Below are positions 52,201-64,000 of a stretch of 64,000 nucleotides of DNA, piece by piece (the stretch's first letter is position 1; the number at the start of each line of letters is the position of its first letter). The notes under the pieces were generated by a model. The model saw only the letters and a program-made list of their open reading frames with translations. It was not told the DNA's origin and did no database searches. Source of the DNA: Oasisia sp. SBJ-2009 (Eukaryota > Annelida > Polychaeta > Sabellida > Siboglinidae); contig OZ024856.1 in the NCBI GenBank assembly GCA_964017155.1, positions 39,548,909 through 39,612,908 of the forward strand. Reading direction: 5' to 3'. Made by a program: the position numbers and the translations under genes.

Positions 52201-53733
52201 GTCCTACTGGTATTCACTTCCACCCTCTCCAGTTTTTGTAGTTTTCCAAATTGCAGGGACTTTTTTTAGGAAAAATTACACATAACAACAAAATGCTATG
52301 GGTCATTTCCGTGATGTGTCAGTGTTTTTCAGTCAGGTGTAATAAGCAAGTCAAGAAAAAAACTTTTTTTTAAAACAAACATACGTACACTTGAATGATC
52401 TCATTATATGCTTCAGATTTCAGCTGCAAAGATTGTCTGCTGGCATGGCATTATTTCAGCATCAGTTCAAAATTGAATTCCTCCAAATAGATGGAGATGA
52501 AGAGTCTCAGACTCCTAAATTTTAAGTAAATCCCCTACAGCTCCTACTGAGTACTGGTGCAGCGATGAATACATTTACGTCCAGTTGACCAATGCCAGTC
52601 TTCTTCTTCCATTAAATGACCTCGGTCAACTTGCTGACCATTATTGTCAGTGGTTGTTAGAGTTGTCCTCTAGAATTAGTGAGTCCACTACAGGTTACAC
52701 CTTTAGTGTGGGATCTTTTACGTCCCCTGGCATATATACCAGATAGAAGGAACCACCAGATTTTAGTGGCTCTTCCGAAAGACATAGGCAAATGGGGGGT
52801 GAATGAAATTGCTTACGTTTTGTAACAGCGGTAGGTGAGATTGAACCACCGTCCCCTCAATTGACAGTCCGGCGCCCTACCACTCGACCATCGCTCACTC
52901 CCTCCTCCCTCCTCCCTCCTCCCTCCTCCCTCCTCCCTCCTACCTCCTACCTCCTCCCTCCTACCTCCTCCCTCCTCCCTCCTCCCTCCTCCCTCCTCCC
53001 TCCTCCCTCCTACCTCCTCCCTCCTCCCTCCTCCCTCCTCCCTCCTACCTCCTCCCTCCTACCTCCTACCTCCTCCCTCCTCCCTCCTCCCTCCTACCTC
53101 CTACCTCCTCCCTCCTACCTCCTCCCTCCTCACTCCTCCCTCCTCCCTCCTACCTCCTACCTCCTCCCTCCTCCCTCAGTCATTTGAAACGTTTATGTGC
53201 CCAATGTGCATTCTAACTCTAAGATCGAAATCACTGAACACAAAGCAACATTCTGTGGACACGCTTGCGAAATAAAAACTTGTGTGTGAAGCTGAGATCT
53301 GTATGTGATTCTGAGACTTGCATTATATTAACTGAATTGTGAAATGGAGACATGTGTGAAGTTAAGACTTGTGTTGTCAGACCACCAGAAGAAGACTGCG
53401 GAGGTGGACGGGTGTGGAGAGGCAGTGGGCGGCGGGAACACAGCCACTGACCGACTGTCCAAGGTGCTCGGTCAGACCGTGCCCATGCTTGGACAACAGG
53501 CCAAAGGTCAGTGACTTACTGCATGTCGGGGACAACCTATAAAGTGTCGCGTTGTTTGTAGACACCCATAGCCTCCGTCACCCAGTGGGCACATGTTGTT
53601 ATGCTCACATGCACTCTCCTGTAACATTTAACAAATATTTCATAGGAAGTGCACATAATCATTATTATTTTAATTAACTACATTGCATGGCTATATTGAT
53701 TTGTTGTTTCCAATATGTATGTGTGTGTATGTG

Positions 53734-53769
<36 letters not shown>

Positions 53770-56700
53770 CATATATATATGTATATATATACATATATAT
53801 ATGTGTATATATATGTATATATATACATATGTATATATATACATATGTATATATGTGTATATATATACATCAGTATGTACATACATTCTTGTATATACAT
53901 GCATGTATATTATATGGGGTAAAATAATATTACTTTGTTGGTTTAAAAGTGGTTTTCATTGGAATGTTGAGGAAATCAATAAAAAAATAGTCTTAACACT
54001 GTGCTAAATGTGTTGAAGGCTTAGTCCAGCCAAGTGTTCTAATAAGTTCGCAACGTGACGTTTTTCCTTCAAATCAAGTGAATTGTAAAGAAACATGCAT
54101 ATTATAAACTTGTAACTGGGTTGACAATGGATGCCGTCTATAAAGCTCTTCAGGGAATATAACATAATAATGTTATAATATTCTTCCATTATTGTTCTCT
54201 TTTTGTTAATAATATATGTTATTTGCCTTGATTTGATTTGTATGCATTGTAAAGAACTACAATAAATTTGATTTGATAGATTTGGTGTTGAACACAGTGC
54301 AATTGCAAGATGACTAATTCCCCAAACTGTCTGCCAGTCATTAGCATCGTCATTGACCCAGACAGTCAAATAGGCTGCCTCGCTGTAATGACAACGTATT
54401 CTGCAGTATTGTGACACTGTCTCATTGCTCTGTGTAGAAGAGCCAAGTTCGGAGGAGTCGTCAACTGACCACCGGACCGAGGCTGTCCAAGTGACCACTG
54501 GCACGTCCACAGACAACACATCGACCAGCGACGACGGCTCCCTTACACCGACCCGCTCGCCAGGTGGCAGCACCAACTGTAACAAGAGGTAGCGTGTTCG
54601 TGCCATCACAACACGACACAGCAATATTCTGTTGTCTGTGAAGAGAAATGCAAAAAAATTAATTGTATCTGTGACATGGGTTGGACTTATTGATATCTGT
54701 AGTTGTTGTCAGACTCGAGGTACGACAAGTGTCAAGTGACTTGATTTGGACAAAAGAGAGATACTCAAGACTGCATTTTGGAGGGCACTAACTAGACATT
54801 TGACTTGGACGAAACTGTAACCTCACAATTGACTGTTTTATCAGTGATATTTCACTATATAAAATGCAACCAGCAGTATTTATGAGGGTGACTTAGCATG
54901 ATTTCAGTGTTCATACCTGCCAGTAATAAAAAAAAAAAAAATTACATATTCAGAAATGTTGTGGCTTTTTATTAAAAATGGACAGTTCAAGTTACACCAC
55001 TCCAGAATTCAGTTATTTAGTAATTCACAGTAGTAGTTCCAATGTTCTACACATTGGAACTGAAACCGTTCTTAAACACTTCCCGATAAATCCAGAAAGA
55101 AGTGTGTCTGTCATGCTTCTAGTTGTGTCCTGCACTCAGCAGGGTTCTATTACAAGTGTGTATTGATGCTGCAGAAAGAAGTGTGTCTGGCATGCTTCTA
55201 GTTGTGTCCTGCACTCAGCAGGGTTCTGTTACAAGTGTGTATTGATGCTGCAGAAAGAAGTGTGTCTGGCATGCTTCTAGTTGTGTCCTGCACTCAGCAG
55301 GGTTCTATTACAAGTGTGTATTGATGCTGCAGAAAGAAGTGTGTCTGGCATGCTTCTAGTTGTGTCCTGCACTCAGCAGGGTTCTGTTACAAGTGTGTAT
55401 TGATGCTGCAGAAAGAAGTGTGTCTGGCATGCTTCTAGTTGTGTCCTGCACTCAGCAGGGTTCTATTACAAGTGTGTATTGATGCTGCAGAAAGAAGTGT
55501 GTCTGGCATGCTTCTAGTTGTGTCCTGCACTCAGCAGGGTTCTGTTACAAGTGTGTATTGATGCTGCAGAAAGAAGTGTGTCTGGCATGCTTCTAGTTGT
55601 GTCCTGCACTCAGCAGGGTTCTATTACAAGTGTGTATTGATGCTGCAGAAAGAAGTGTGTCTGTCATGCTTCTAGTTGTGTCCTGCACTCAGCAGGGTTC
55701 TGTTACAAGTGTGTATTGATGCTGCAGAAAGAAGTGTGTCTGGCATGCTTCTAGTTGTGTCCTGCACTCAGCAGGGTTCTATTACAAGTGTGTATTGATG
55801 CTGCAGAAAGAAGTGTGTCTGGCATGCTTCTAGTTGTGTCCTGCACTCAGCAGGGTTCTATTACAAGTGTGTATTGATGCTGCAGAAAGAAGTGTGTCTG
55901 GCATGCTTCTAGTTGTGTCCTGCACTCAGCAGGGTTCTATTACAAGTGTGTATTGATGCTGCAGAAAGAAGTGTGTCTGGCATGCTTCTAGTTGTGTCCT
56001 GCACTCAGCAGGGTTCTATTACAAGTGTGTATTGATGCTGCAGAAAGAAGTGTGTATGTCATGCTTCTAGTTGTGTCCTGCACTCAGCAGGGTTCTGTTA
56101 CAAGTGTGTATTGATGCTGCAGAAAGAAGTGTGTCTGTCATGCTTCTAGTTGTGTCCTGCACTCAGCAGGGTTCTGTTACAAGTGTGTATTGATGCTGCA
56201 GAAAGAAGTGTGTCTGTCATGCTTCTAGTTGTGTCCTGCACTCAGCAGGGTTCTGTTACAAGTGTGTATTGATGCTGCAGAAAGAAGTGTGTCTGGCATG
56301 CTTCTAGTTGTGTCCTGCACTCAGCAGGGTTCTGTTACAAGTGTGTATTGATGCTGCAGAAAGAAGTGTGTCTGTCATGCTTCTAGTTGTGTCCTGCACT
56401 CAGCAGGGTTCTGTTACAAGTGTGTATTGATGCTGCAGAAAGAAGTGTGTCTGTCATGCTTCTAGTTGTGTCCTGCACTCAGCAGGGTTCTATTACAAGT
56501 GTGTATTGATGCTGCAGAAAGAAGTGTGTCTGGCATGCTTCTAGTTGTGTCCTGCACTCAGCAGGGTTCTGTTACAAGTGTGTATTGATGCTGCAGAAAG
56601 AAGTGTGTCTGGCATACTTCTAGTTGTGTCCTGCACTCAGCAGGGTTCTATTACAAGTGTGTATTGATGCTGCAGAAAGAAGTGTGTCTGGCATGCTTCT

Positions 56701-57692
56701 AGTTGTGTCCTGCACTCAGCAGGGTTCTGTTACAAGTGTGTATTGATGCTGCAGAAAGAAGTGTGTCTGGCATGCTTCTAGTTGTGTCCTGCACTCAGCA
56801 GGGTTCTGTTACAAGTGTGTATTGATGCTGCAGAAAGAAGTGTGTCTGGCATGCTTCTAGTTGTGTCCTGCACTCAGCAGGGTTCTGTTACAAGTGTGTA
56901 TTGATGCTGCAGAAAGAAGTGTGTCTGGCATGCTTCTAGTTGTGTCCTGCATTCAGCAGGGTTCTGTTACAAGTGTGTATTGATGCTGCAGAAAGAAGTG
57001 TGTCTGGCATGCTTCTAGTTGTGTCCTGCACTCAGCAGGGTTCTGTTACAAGTGTGTATTGATGCTGCAGAAAGAAGTGTGTCTGGCATGCTTCTAGTTG
57101 TGTCCTGCACTCAGCAGGGTTCTGTTACAAGTGTGTATTGATGCTGCTCCTTGTGTTACAGAGACATCAGTGAGGTGCACGACACAGACACAGACCGACC
57201 GGTGCAGACGACAAAGAAGAGGTGTTTTAAGTGTAACTGCAAACTGGAGCTCGCCTTGCGTGAGATTGGCAAGTGTAAATGTGGTGAGTAATCCTGCGTC
57301 TTTCTTTTTCTCTCTCCCAGATACTGGACAGGGCCCTTTGCAGGGCTTTCTGTCACAATCCATCTTTGACCAGTGAACACGGGAATGTTATGTTGAGACT
57401 TAATTACTGAATATTTGGAGAAATGTAGATATGATAAATAACAATTTCTCGTGTGCGATCTAACACAGATTACACAGTAATGGCAACATTTGTGGAACAT
57501 AGAAAAGATCCATGCTTATATGGCATGTTTGCTGTTTCAGACTACGTATTCTGTCCGACTCACCGACTGCCGGAACAGCACGGCTGTACGTACGACCACA
57601 AGAAGATGGGCCGTCTCGAGGCTCGCGCAAAGATGATCAATCCGAAGAGGCATATGGGCACCTCACTGAAACGCATCGACTCGGACTCGTAG
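49201..57692 (+). CDS. ZFAND3: AN1/A20 zinc-finger protein ZFAND3
   Basis: Six coding exons: 49201-49250, 51829-51869, 53381-53506, 54438-54588, 57162-57283 and 57541-57692; phases 2, 1, 1, 2, 1; 213 residues. The N-terminus carries an A20-type finger split by intron 1 ([10 protein letters not shown] then [11 protein letters not shown]). A long Ser/Thr/Asp-rich linker follows. The C-terminal AN1 finger is split by intron 5 ([20 protein letters not shown] then [19 protein letters not shown]), with all expected Cys and His present. Ordering and spacing match recalled human ZFAND3. A20/AN1 proteins bind ubiquitin or act in stress responses; human ZFAND3 has been linked to nuclear gene regulation. 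Intron 4 contains a 2-kb, 79-bp minisatellite ending 14 bases before exon 5, and intron 1 contains a SINE. Confidence 0.96.
49726..49788. repeat. Direct duplication of 32 bp
   Basis: ACGCGACGTTTCGTCTGTGT followed by CACTGAGGTTA is present twice in tandem, in ZFAND3 intron 1. Confidence 0.9.
50381..50426. repeat. Direct duplication just upstream of SINE copy 2
   Basis: TGTCAGTATCAACTAATAT occurs twice, about 22 bases apart, directly before the SINE at 50431. Confidence 0.8.
50431..50770 (+). mobile_element. tRNA-derived SINE (family 1), copy 2, best preserved
   Basis: An A box (TGGCTCAGGGGTAGAGC) and an intact B box (GGTTCGAATCC at 50482-50492) indicate an internal Pol III promoter. The body matches the copy at 13771 along its length. 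The tail has GTGTAAAGCGCTTTGAACGG and GCGCTATATAAGAAC, followed by a T-rich end. It lies in ZFAND3 intron 1. Confidence 0.94.
51396..51600 (+). repeat. Dispersed repeat, copy 2
   Basis: A diverged copy of the 47890-48062 sequence (GCAAATACCCACCCAAACTT, then GAAGATCGATTAA, GGGAATTCCA and GCCCACCCGTCC), in ZFAND3 intron 1. Confidence 0.65.
52560..52893 (-). mobile_element. tRNA-derived SINE (family 2), antisense
   Basis: The reverse complement starts GGTCGAGTGGTAGGGCGCCG (A-box region), then GGTGGTTCAATCTC (B box), and continues through GTCTTTCGGAAGAGCC and GGGACGTAAAAGATCCC to GGTCATTTAATGGAAGAAG. It is a longer copy of the family also seen at 9255-9420. Confidence 0.85.
52896..53178. repeat. 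(CTCCCTC)n / (CTCCTAC)n heptanucleotide array
   Basis: About 40 heptamers, CCTCCCT or CCTACCT, on a pure pyrimidine-rich strand, immediately beside the head of the family 2 SINE. The plus-strand Ser/Leu/Pro frame over it is an artefact. Confidence 0.98.
53722..53880. repeat. (TA)n / (TATG)n microsatellite
   Basis: Alternating TA with spaced CATATATG/GTATATAT steps in ZFAND3 intron 3. All open frames here are repeat artefacts. Confidence 0.96.
55092..57147. repeat. 79-bp minisatellite, about 26 copies, in ZFAND3 intron 4
   Basis: The unit includes GAAAGAAGTGTGTCTGGCAT, TGTGTCCTGCACTCAGCAGG, TTACAAGTGTG and TATTGATGCTGCA. Copies are nearly identical, with a few alternating sites (CTGGCATG/CTGTCATG, TTCTATTA/TTCTGTTA). 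The last copy runs into the exon 5 acceptor TTGTGTTACAG at 57161. Confidence 0.99.
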
Positions 57693-59934
57693 GGGTGCCA
57701 GCGCCACAACGTGAAGGACAGTGTGTGTGTGTTGATTGTGAACTACTAGATTTGTGACGATTGCTGTGCAACGACTTCTACCCTCGGTCCATGCAGAATG
57801 CCAGTGGGTCCGCATCTGTCGAAGTTCTCCGCAGATTTTGTGTCGGAATGTGCAGCAAGCAGTTCGGTCGGGTCTGGCTCAGGCTGGCGAGTGTGTGGCG
57901 CAGATGGGGTATTACCCATTGTCCCACAGATCTTGTGACAGACAATAGGGCGGTGTGTACAATGGGTTTGAGAGATGCGAGTCAACAGGCGGCGTCACGG
58001 AGACAACAAGCCCAACGACAGCTAGAGGACAAACTGCAGACTTCTTGCATTTACCAGTGTCGATGTGGCTGGTTTGATAATATTTTCTTCCTATTTATAT
58101 ATCTGAATGTGACGATTCACCCGAGCGGTTTCTGAACAAGAGGTTTGTCAGAAGGATCACAGAAAGGACTCGACTGTCCAGTGCCAATTGGAAGCGTTCT
58201 GCTAACCTCAATGACTCGGCAACCGTGATCATTCAGAGTTGTTGTCCCCCCCTCCGAGATGGTTGGTTGACGTACATTTTGTGGTGTAGCTGCGGGGGCG
58301 AGTGGGCTGAAATTGTGCTTTATTTCGATGATAACACCTGCACTAATTCTGTTTCTTATCTATGCTCAGATTGGTATCAAAACTATCTGTCGCAAGGATG
58401 TTTTGATGTGAGCAAGGCAGAGAATGGCAACATGTGTATATGCAACAAAGTAACTTGAATGACAATTGTGTGGTTGCAACTAACCGAAAGGCGTTATTCC
58501 AGGGTTTTGGAAACCCTCAATTTATTGGCCTTGTGTATAGAGGATGGTTTACCCCCGACTATTGGTGAGATGGGGGGAGGGGTAAGTTTTGTTTGTTCAG
58601 ACATTGTCGAGTCCACCTATTCGACATGGACGATGGCTGATATGGATGTGTACAAATATTAGTTTACTCGTATATCCATAAAAGTATTTTTGAGCACCAA
58701 TAATGCAAGTGATGCGGTAAATTCACGGATACTTACACAGATATGCTCTTGTTCAGTTTAAAAAACGATTCTCTTTAGTAAAATAAGGAGATCAGAGTTG
58801 CACTGCATATCACAAAATTCTAAGCAGACTATTGCTTGCGACTTTAGGCAAGTTTTAACCCTGGAATCAAAGTGATTTATTCATATGTAGTAGCAATTTG
58901 GACAATACCTCGGAATTATAACATTAACTACTACTTGATAAAATATTACTGCTGCAGAAGCTCACTATTAAGTCACTCTTGAAACAGAACCAGTGGCTTC
59001 AATGGCAGGGTGACTGCATTAGCAGAACTAATTGTTAATACTAGCAGTTATAGAAGTAATTTTGAGCTGTTCTAGGGCGGCCCTAATTGTGAGGTGGCTA
59101 TACTGCCAGTACTGAGGTGATGGCAGAGCAATTTTCATCATTATCACTGCAAGGAGAGTTAGATAGGCCAGTATATTTGAGTCTTAGACCCACATTTGCA
59201 ATCTATCTGAACTACATGGGATTATCTATCTTTTAGATGATAACAAGGGAGTGTTTACTTCTTAACCGAACCTTTGACGAGTTTTGTCAACATTTAAGTA
59301 ATCTACACTGTATTTACTGCAAAGTTGATTTTGTGACTATGAAATAGCTTCACCGTTTTGTAAGCTACCTAGGTGCACTATCAACATAAATGTATAGTCT
59401 TGTTTACTGGGAATTTTATAGAACTTAATAATTCAAATTAGTATTGTGCTGGAAAGTTGGCAGTTCTTGTGGAGTGGAGTCTTTGTGGCGGCTGCTGTAA
59501 ATATTGTGGTGGATTGACTAATTGACATATTTTAACAGTAGTTCTAACAAATGAGTGCAGTTATTTTAGAGTAACGGTACTTGAGCGATGTAACATCGCG
59601 GGTGTGACCGATGACAGCAACTTGTAGTTGGCCTTCTGCATCTATAGGCAGAGAAACCGTGTCTTTGTGAAGAGATTATTTCAAAAACACCTGGATGTCG
59701 TATAAGCAATACGTTTTAGTACAGCTCCATAGGACAGAATATTGTACTTTGAATGACAAAACCTGCAGTGGCGACTGTGGCATGACACTATTAACCCTGT
59801 TTGTTGTATCTAGGAAATGAGAGGTTATTTTATTTTATGCATATGTACTTGTGAAATACAGTTGCTGAGATGAAAACACGACTCATTGTTCTCTGACACA
59901 TTCAACAGGCACTGTATTACTGTTTTGGAATGGC
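57693..59934. other. ZFAND3 3' UTR and convergent intergenic DNA
   Basis: No gene is supported. The plus-strand frame at 57761-58135 just follows the ZFAND3 stop and lacks recognised motifs, so it is probably 3' UTR. A canonical AATAAA for ZFAND3 was not found. 58680-59930 is AT-rich and unremarkable. Confidence 0.55.
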
Positions 59935-59940
59935 TTTATT
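59935..59940 (-). terminator. Polyadenylation signal of FKBP2
   Basis: AATAAA on the minus strand, about 142 bases after the FKBP2 stop codon. Confidence 0.65.
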
Positions 59941-60081
59941 CAGTAACACTTACACTTGAACTTACAAATGACATCAATCATTATAAAATTACAGACAACA
60001 CCTCCATTGCTGGAAGAAGAGTAGAAACAGTGAACTAGAGAACATTGAACTACGTGAACACTATTTGATGGCTGGTATTTG

Positions 60082-62328
60082 TTACAGTTCTTCCCTCCGT
60101 TTAATTGACAGCAGCTCAACTTCAAAAAACAGTGTAGCGCCACCTATGAGAAACAAATTAAAACAGGCTCGTGAATAACTAGCCTTTGCCTATATTATAT
60201 TCTATGCATTTAAAAAATAGGCCTAACTATTGTATTTACACTAGTAGTATTCATAACTAATATAACTCATCAGCAGAGCAACAAACCTAGGATGGCTGTT
60301 GAGATTATTACATTATTTTGAATTTAAACTAGTCCCCATGACAATTTAACCAAAGCATTGCACGAGGCAAGCAATAAGTAACAACACTGTGGCGCCATCT
60401 GGGGAATACCTGACAACTAAAAAGAAAATGGGCCAGGAGATTCTGTCCTTTGGACTACATACTGAGTTTGTAATTATGAACGAAAATTTGGTGAATCATA
60501 GTGACTGCCTCGTTTCTTCTCCATAATCAATGAAATTGCATTTTCTCTGGTTGTTATGCGAGATGACCAGAAACACACCCAAATTGTGTGAATGCAACGA
60601 CAATCCTGGTCATCATTTGTTTTAGTCAAGATCATTTTTTAAAAACAGTTTTAGGGCCTTCAGAATGATCCAATCAAATACAAATTTGTCATGCATAGTA
60701 GCAGTGCCCTAAGCTATGTCTGTGCCAAGTTATAAAAATAGATCCTCAATTGTTTCTGAGATATGGGAGCTAATAGCTCACAGCAAACACAAAATGGTGC
60801 CAAAGTCCTTTGGATCTTCTGCCCAATGACTAAAAACAAAATACCTTTACTGAACAAATACATCACCAACAGGTGGTCAGAGAACAGTGGTCAAAGGCAC
60901 CCACTGAATGTAACAAGACAAGTGAGAGAAGATGTACTAATTTACATGGAATTATGGAAGTTAAAGTATCAATATGAAAAGAATAATAATTAATAAGTTT
61001 TTTTTAGCATAGATCTGTAGTCATTCAGAAATGTTGTACAGAACTGAACTAATTTGCCTTGAATTTTTGAAAATCCACTTAAAATATTACAACATTAGAA
61101 AAATATATATATATTTTAAGGGCACTCTCTCCCGTATAAAATACAAACCTGGAATCTTAGGGGGAGCTCCCCTGTCTCCATAGCCCATGTCCGAAGGGAT
61201 GACCAGCTTCCTCTTCTCTCCCTCACACATTCTGCAATGGGAAGCGAAGTTCTCATGATCTATCTACAGAAAATATGACCTTTAGATGAAAAGCAACACA
61301 AAGTCTGAGTATTTAAACGTTATGTGATCTTTAAATATTGGCAGTTTATATGCAAGTTAACAGTACTGTTTAAAAAGCCAGATTTGGGCAATTGGAAATT
61401 TACTTACGAACAAAGCAAAGGGAATTGTATCTTTAAATGTATTACCTAACAGTGAAATGAAGCTATAACTACGTGGTAATCTACTCAGTACTGCAATTCA
61501 GCTGCAACGACTGACTGATAAAATTGTATCACAGACTGGACCAGTTAATTTTTCAAGTAAGTAAATCAAACCTTCAACACCCAGCTGTGAAAAAGCAGTT
61601 GTAGAACAAAAAAAAACGTTATTATATAAATTGTAGTGTGTGCTGATAATATAATGCAACCACATAACATTATATATTGGCAAGATCATTAAATTAACGT
61701 AAACCATTTATCTTTGTGGCATGCCTGTATTGCACGAAAATGAACTGATCCTGTTCGACGAGACATCAAACCTTGCCATGAATGAATTACCAGAGTAACA
61801 GCCGGCCAAACATTTTGACAAAAATAAATATATAACTTAGTTTGGTTTGCAAGAATATTTTCCTCGCGCCCAAGACATACGTGTTACTGAATGAATCTGC
61901 TCTCACCCTAGCAAGCCCTGGTCCCAGCCCTTGATCACTTGGCCCGAGCCTAGGGTGAATTCAAAGGGGTCTTTGCGGGGAATACTGCTGTCAAACACTG
62001 TTCCATCCTCCAACTTGCCCTGCAAAGTGCAAACATCACAGTCCAGCTACAGCAGCCCGATTACTTGATCTAACCTTGACCTTTTTAGATTGGCATTTCT
62101 GTTACGTGATCATGTGGACTTACATACATTTACCCATAAGTCATACAATTATGCAATTAGTATAATTATTAGCATTTTAGTATGATAATTTTTATGATAG
62201 ATTAGCTATATTATTATTTTTTTAATCGTATACTTTTTAGTTCATTTTAGCATACTGAGGAATAATAAGTAATGTAACAACTGTGTTATTTAATTTTACT
62301 GTTTCATATATAGGGTTATATTTATAAT

Positions 62329-62378
<50 letters not shown>

Positions 62379-63094
62379 ATATGTATATATTTATTTTAAT
62401 AATAATTTATCATCCATATATACATATATCTATTTTAATAATAATTTATCATGCAATTTTAGCTACTATTTATACATGTAAAGCGCCTGAGAGCAATACT
62501 GTTGATTCGGGCACTAGACAAATAAATTGTATTATATTATTATTATTACCATAGTTACTAATTTATTAATTAATAAATTAATGAAATACAGCGCTATAAA
62601 TTCATTTATGATTTATAGGTAAGGAATAAAACATAACAGATGAAGATGAAAGCGTACTGTTTTTTTCACCTATGGCATAATCACAAGACAATCCTTATGA
62701 ATCCGCTGTGCTGTGGGGCCCCACCATCTTCAATAACAATGTGTCATTTTCATGGAGAACAAATGTTAAAATAAAAACTGTAACACAGAAATGGGTTTGC
62801 AAGTGCGTTTTGTAATACCACAAGAAGGTGGTGAAATGCAAAAGGTAACTCTAGTTTCGATTCTGTAATCCAACACAATCGAAGGCAAACATTCCAACAC
62901 ACTGAAGCACCCACCGTATAATGCATCGTAAGGCTGTCCCCCTTTCGAGATTTGGTCTTGCACTTGTCGGCATCTATCCGCTTCTTGATGCCGATCTGTA
63001 GCTTCTTCTTTGAATCCTTTTTGTCCTTGGCTGCATCAACGCCAAGGACGACCAGAATCACGGCCACGGAATACAGCAGTGCTTGCAGCTGCAT
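60082..63094 (-). CDS. FKBP2: ER-luminal peptidyl-prolyl isomerase FKBP2 (FKBP13)
   Basis: FKBP2 catalyses cis-trans isomerisation of X-Pro bonds during folding in the ER lumen. Four minus-strand exons: 63094-62915, 62019-61907, 61231-61149 and 60143-60082; phases 0, 2, 1; 145 residues, against about 142 in human. The N-terminus is a signal peptide ([20 protein letters not shown]). The mature protein carries [74 protein letters not shown] and TLFFEVELL, covering the FK506-binding pocket (Tyr, Phe, Asp, Trp, Val-Ile). It ends REEL, a KDEL-like ER retrieval signal. The start ATG is the first in frame that gives the signal peptide. No breaks are seen. Confidence 0.97.
62330..62395. repeat. (TA)n microsatellite
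   Basis: About 18 TA dinucleotides followed by ACACACATACATATG, in FKBP2 intron 1. Confidence 0.95.
62470..62535 (+). mobile_element. SINE-like 3' tail fragment
   Basis: TGTAAAGCGCCTGAGAGC... and GGGCACTAGACAAATAAATT resemble the SINE 3' ends in this window (GTGTAAAGCGCTTTGA...GCGCTATATAAG). Too short to assign with confidence. Confidence 0.4.
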
Positions 63095-64000
63095 GGTCTC
63101 TACTGTGTGTCCAACAGAACCACACAAAGGAATTATCATCACAAACTACACTACATAAATGTAAAATTTACTGTGTTAAGTTAACAAGAGAAATAATACT
63201 AAAGTAATAGTCAAAAAATTAATAGTCAAAATGGATTACCCCCCCTCGGGTACATTCAACGTTGTGCATTTCACATGTATGCAAATTTGCAAATCAGTAA
63301 AGCAGCATTGCCGTTATTTTGTATTCTAAATATTCAACTTGCATACTTTAAAATGCATCTGACAGCTTAACAAGTACAAATTGATCAGACAATATCATGC
63401 AAGCCCCTGTATATGTTTACCATCATTCATAAGCCTTGACTACAGCTAATCAAATGCCATCATTTAGCCCTTACAAAGACAGTGAGGGGTGGAGAAGGGG
63501 AGTATTGCTGCTATGGATTATGTACAGACCTACTGCAATTTATAATGATATCACAGCCCATTCATGGGTCACAGCTGGAGAAGTGTGGATATTCTCCTAA
63601 CATTGACTGCATTTTCTTCTGTCCAGGTTGAATTAATTTTGCGACTTACATAACAGACACAAGTGGTTATCGTACACACAACATTGGGTGCAACACCAAG
63701 CTGTTGCACACCAAACATGTTCACACTGGTGACATCAGCCACCATCATTGTAGCTTACAATACTTATTTATTTGAACTATTAAATTATCACATTGATAAC
63801 GATAAATAATTAGTCACGCATCTCCAATACCATACAGATTTCTTTTATGCAACATGTATTTGTTTAGTACATACATACATATAGATACATACATATACAG
63901 CCACTATAAGCTGTGACTTGTTGTATTTTAAATGTAAAAATTCAGATATACTTTATTATGGTTTTCTAGTTACAAATACCAAAATAATTAGCCTATAAAA
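63095..64000. promoter_or_regulatory. FKBP2 upstream region
   Basis: This holds the presumed FKBP2 promoter and further upstream DNA. No other gene, and no TATA box with support, is seen up to the window edge. Confidence 0.4.

Noticed and set aside
52861..53187. Plus-strand Ser/Leu/Pro frame of 108 codons
   Set aside because: The CTCCCTC heptanucleotide array read in frame.
57761..58135. 124-codon plus-strand frame after ZFAND3
   Set aside because: It immediately follows the ZFAND3 stop, has no domain and is best read as 3' UTR.

Overview
The window is eukaryotic genomic DNA from an invertebrate animal. Its genes have many short exons with canonical GT/AG junctions. It carries tRNA-derived SINEs, degraded LINE fragments, MITE-like elements and very large micro- and minisatellites. 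B9D2 and two small proteins resembling axonemal proteins imply a ciliated metazoan. A marine lophotrochozoan or invertebrate deuterostome fits the repeat content best, but I cannot name the species or phylum.

Exon structures were built by hand from splice sites, reading phase and recalled family sequences. Order of genes: (1) TDP1, minus, about 1-4622, running off the left edge, with a poly(ADP-ribose)-binding zinc finger (PBZ) in its N-terminal part. (2) B9D2, plus, complete, divergent from TDP1. (3) FCF1, plus, complete, 8 exons. (4) An LRRC74A-like leucine-rich-repeat gene, minus, 11 exons over 13 kb, with several huge arrays in its introns. (5) A p24-family cargo receptor of the TMED3/7 type, plus. 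(6) and (7) Two small minus-strand genes, probably related, with the same intron phases and a shared C-terminal motif. (8) ZFAND3, plus, 6 exons, with an A20 and an AN1 zinc finger. (9) FKBP2, minus, an ER-luminal prolyl isomerase with an REEL tail. In each gene where both ends are visible, the proposed exons sum to a whole number of codons, which supports the models.

The genes do not form an operon or one pathway. They cover DNA repair (TDP1), the ciliary transition zone (B9D2), ribosome biogenesis (FCF1), the secretory pathway (TMED, FKBP2), probable axonemal structure (genes 6 and 7) and zinc-finger regulation (ZFAND3). FCF1, LRRC74A and TDP1 all lie on human chromosome 14q, so part of the grouping may be old linkage.

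The most unusual content is repetitive. A 30-bp minisatellite in TDP1 is made of copies of an exon end plus its 5' splice site. A roughly 160-copy 26-bp array in LRRC74A shows 520-bp higher-order structure. A 26-copy 79-bp array lies against the 3' splice site of ZFAND3 exon 5. Two CA-rich arrays with a CACAGTGTCA motif occur in opposite orientation on either side of LRRC74A exon 1. Two or three TIR elements are recognisable, one with a clear 9-10 bp target-site duplication. I saw no tRNA or rRNA gene, CRISPR array or prokaryotic operon.
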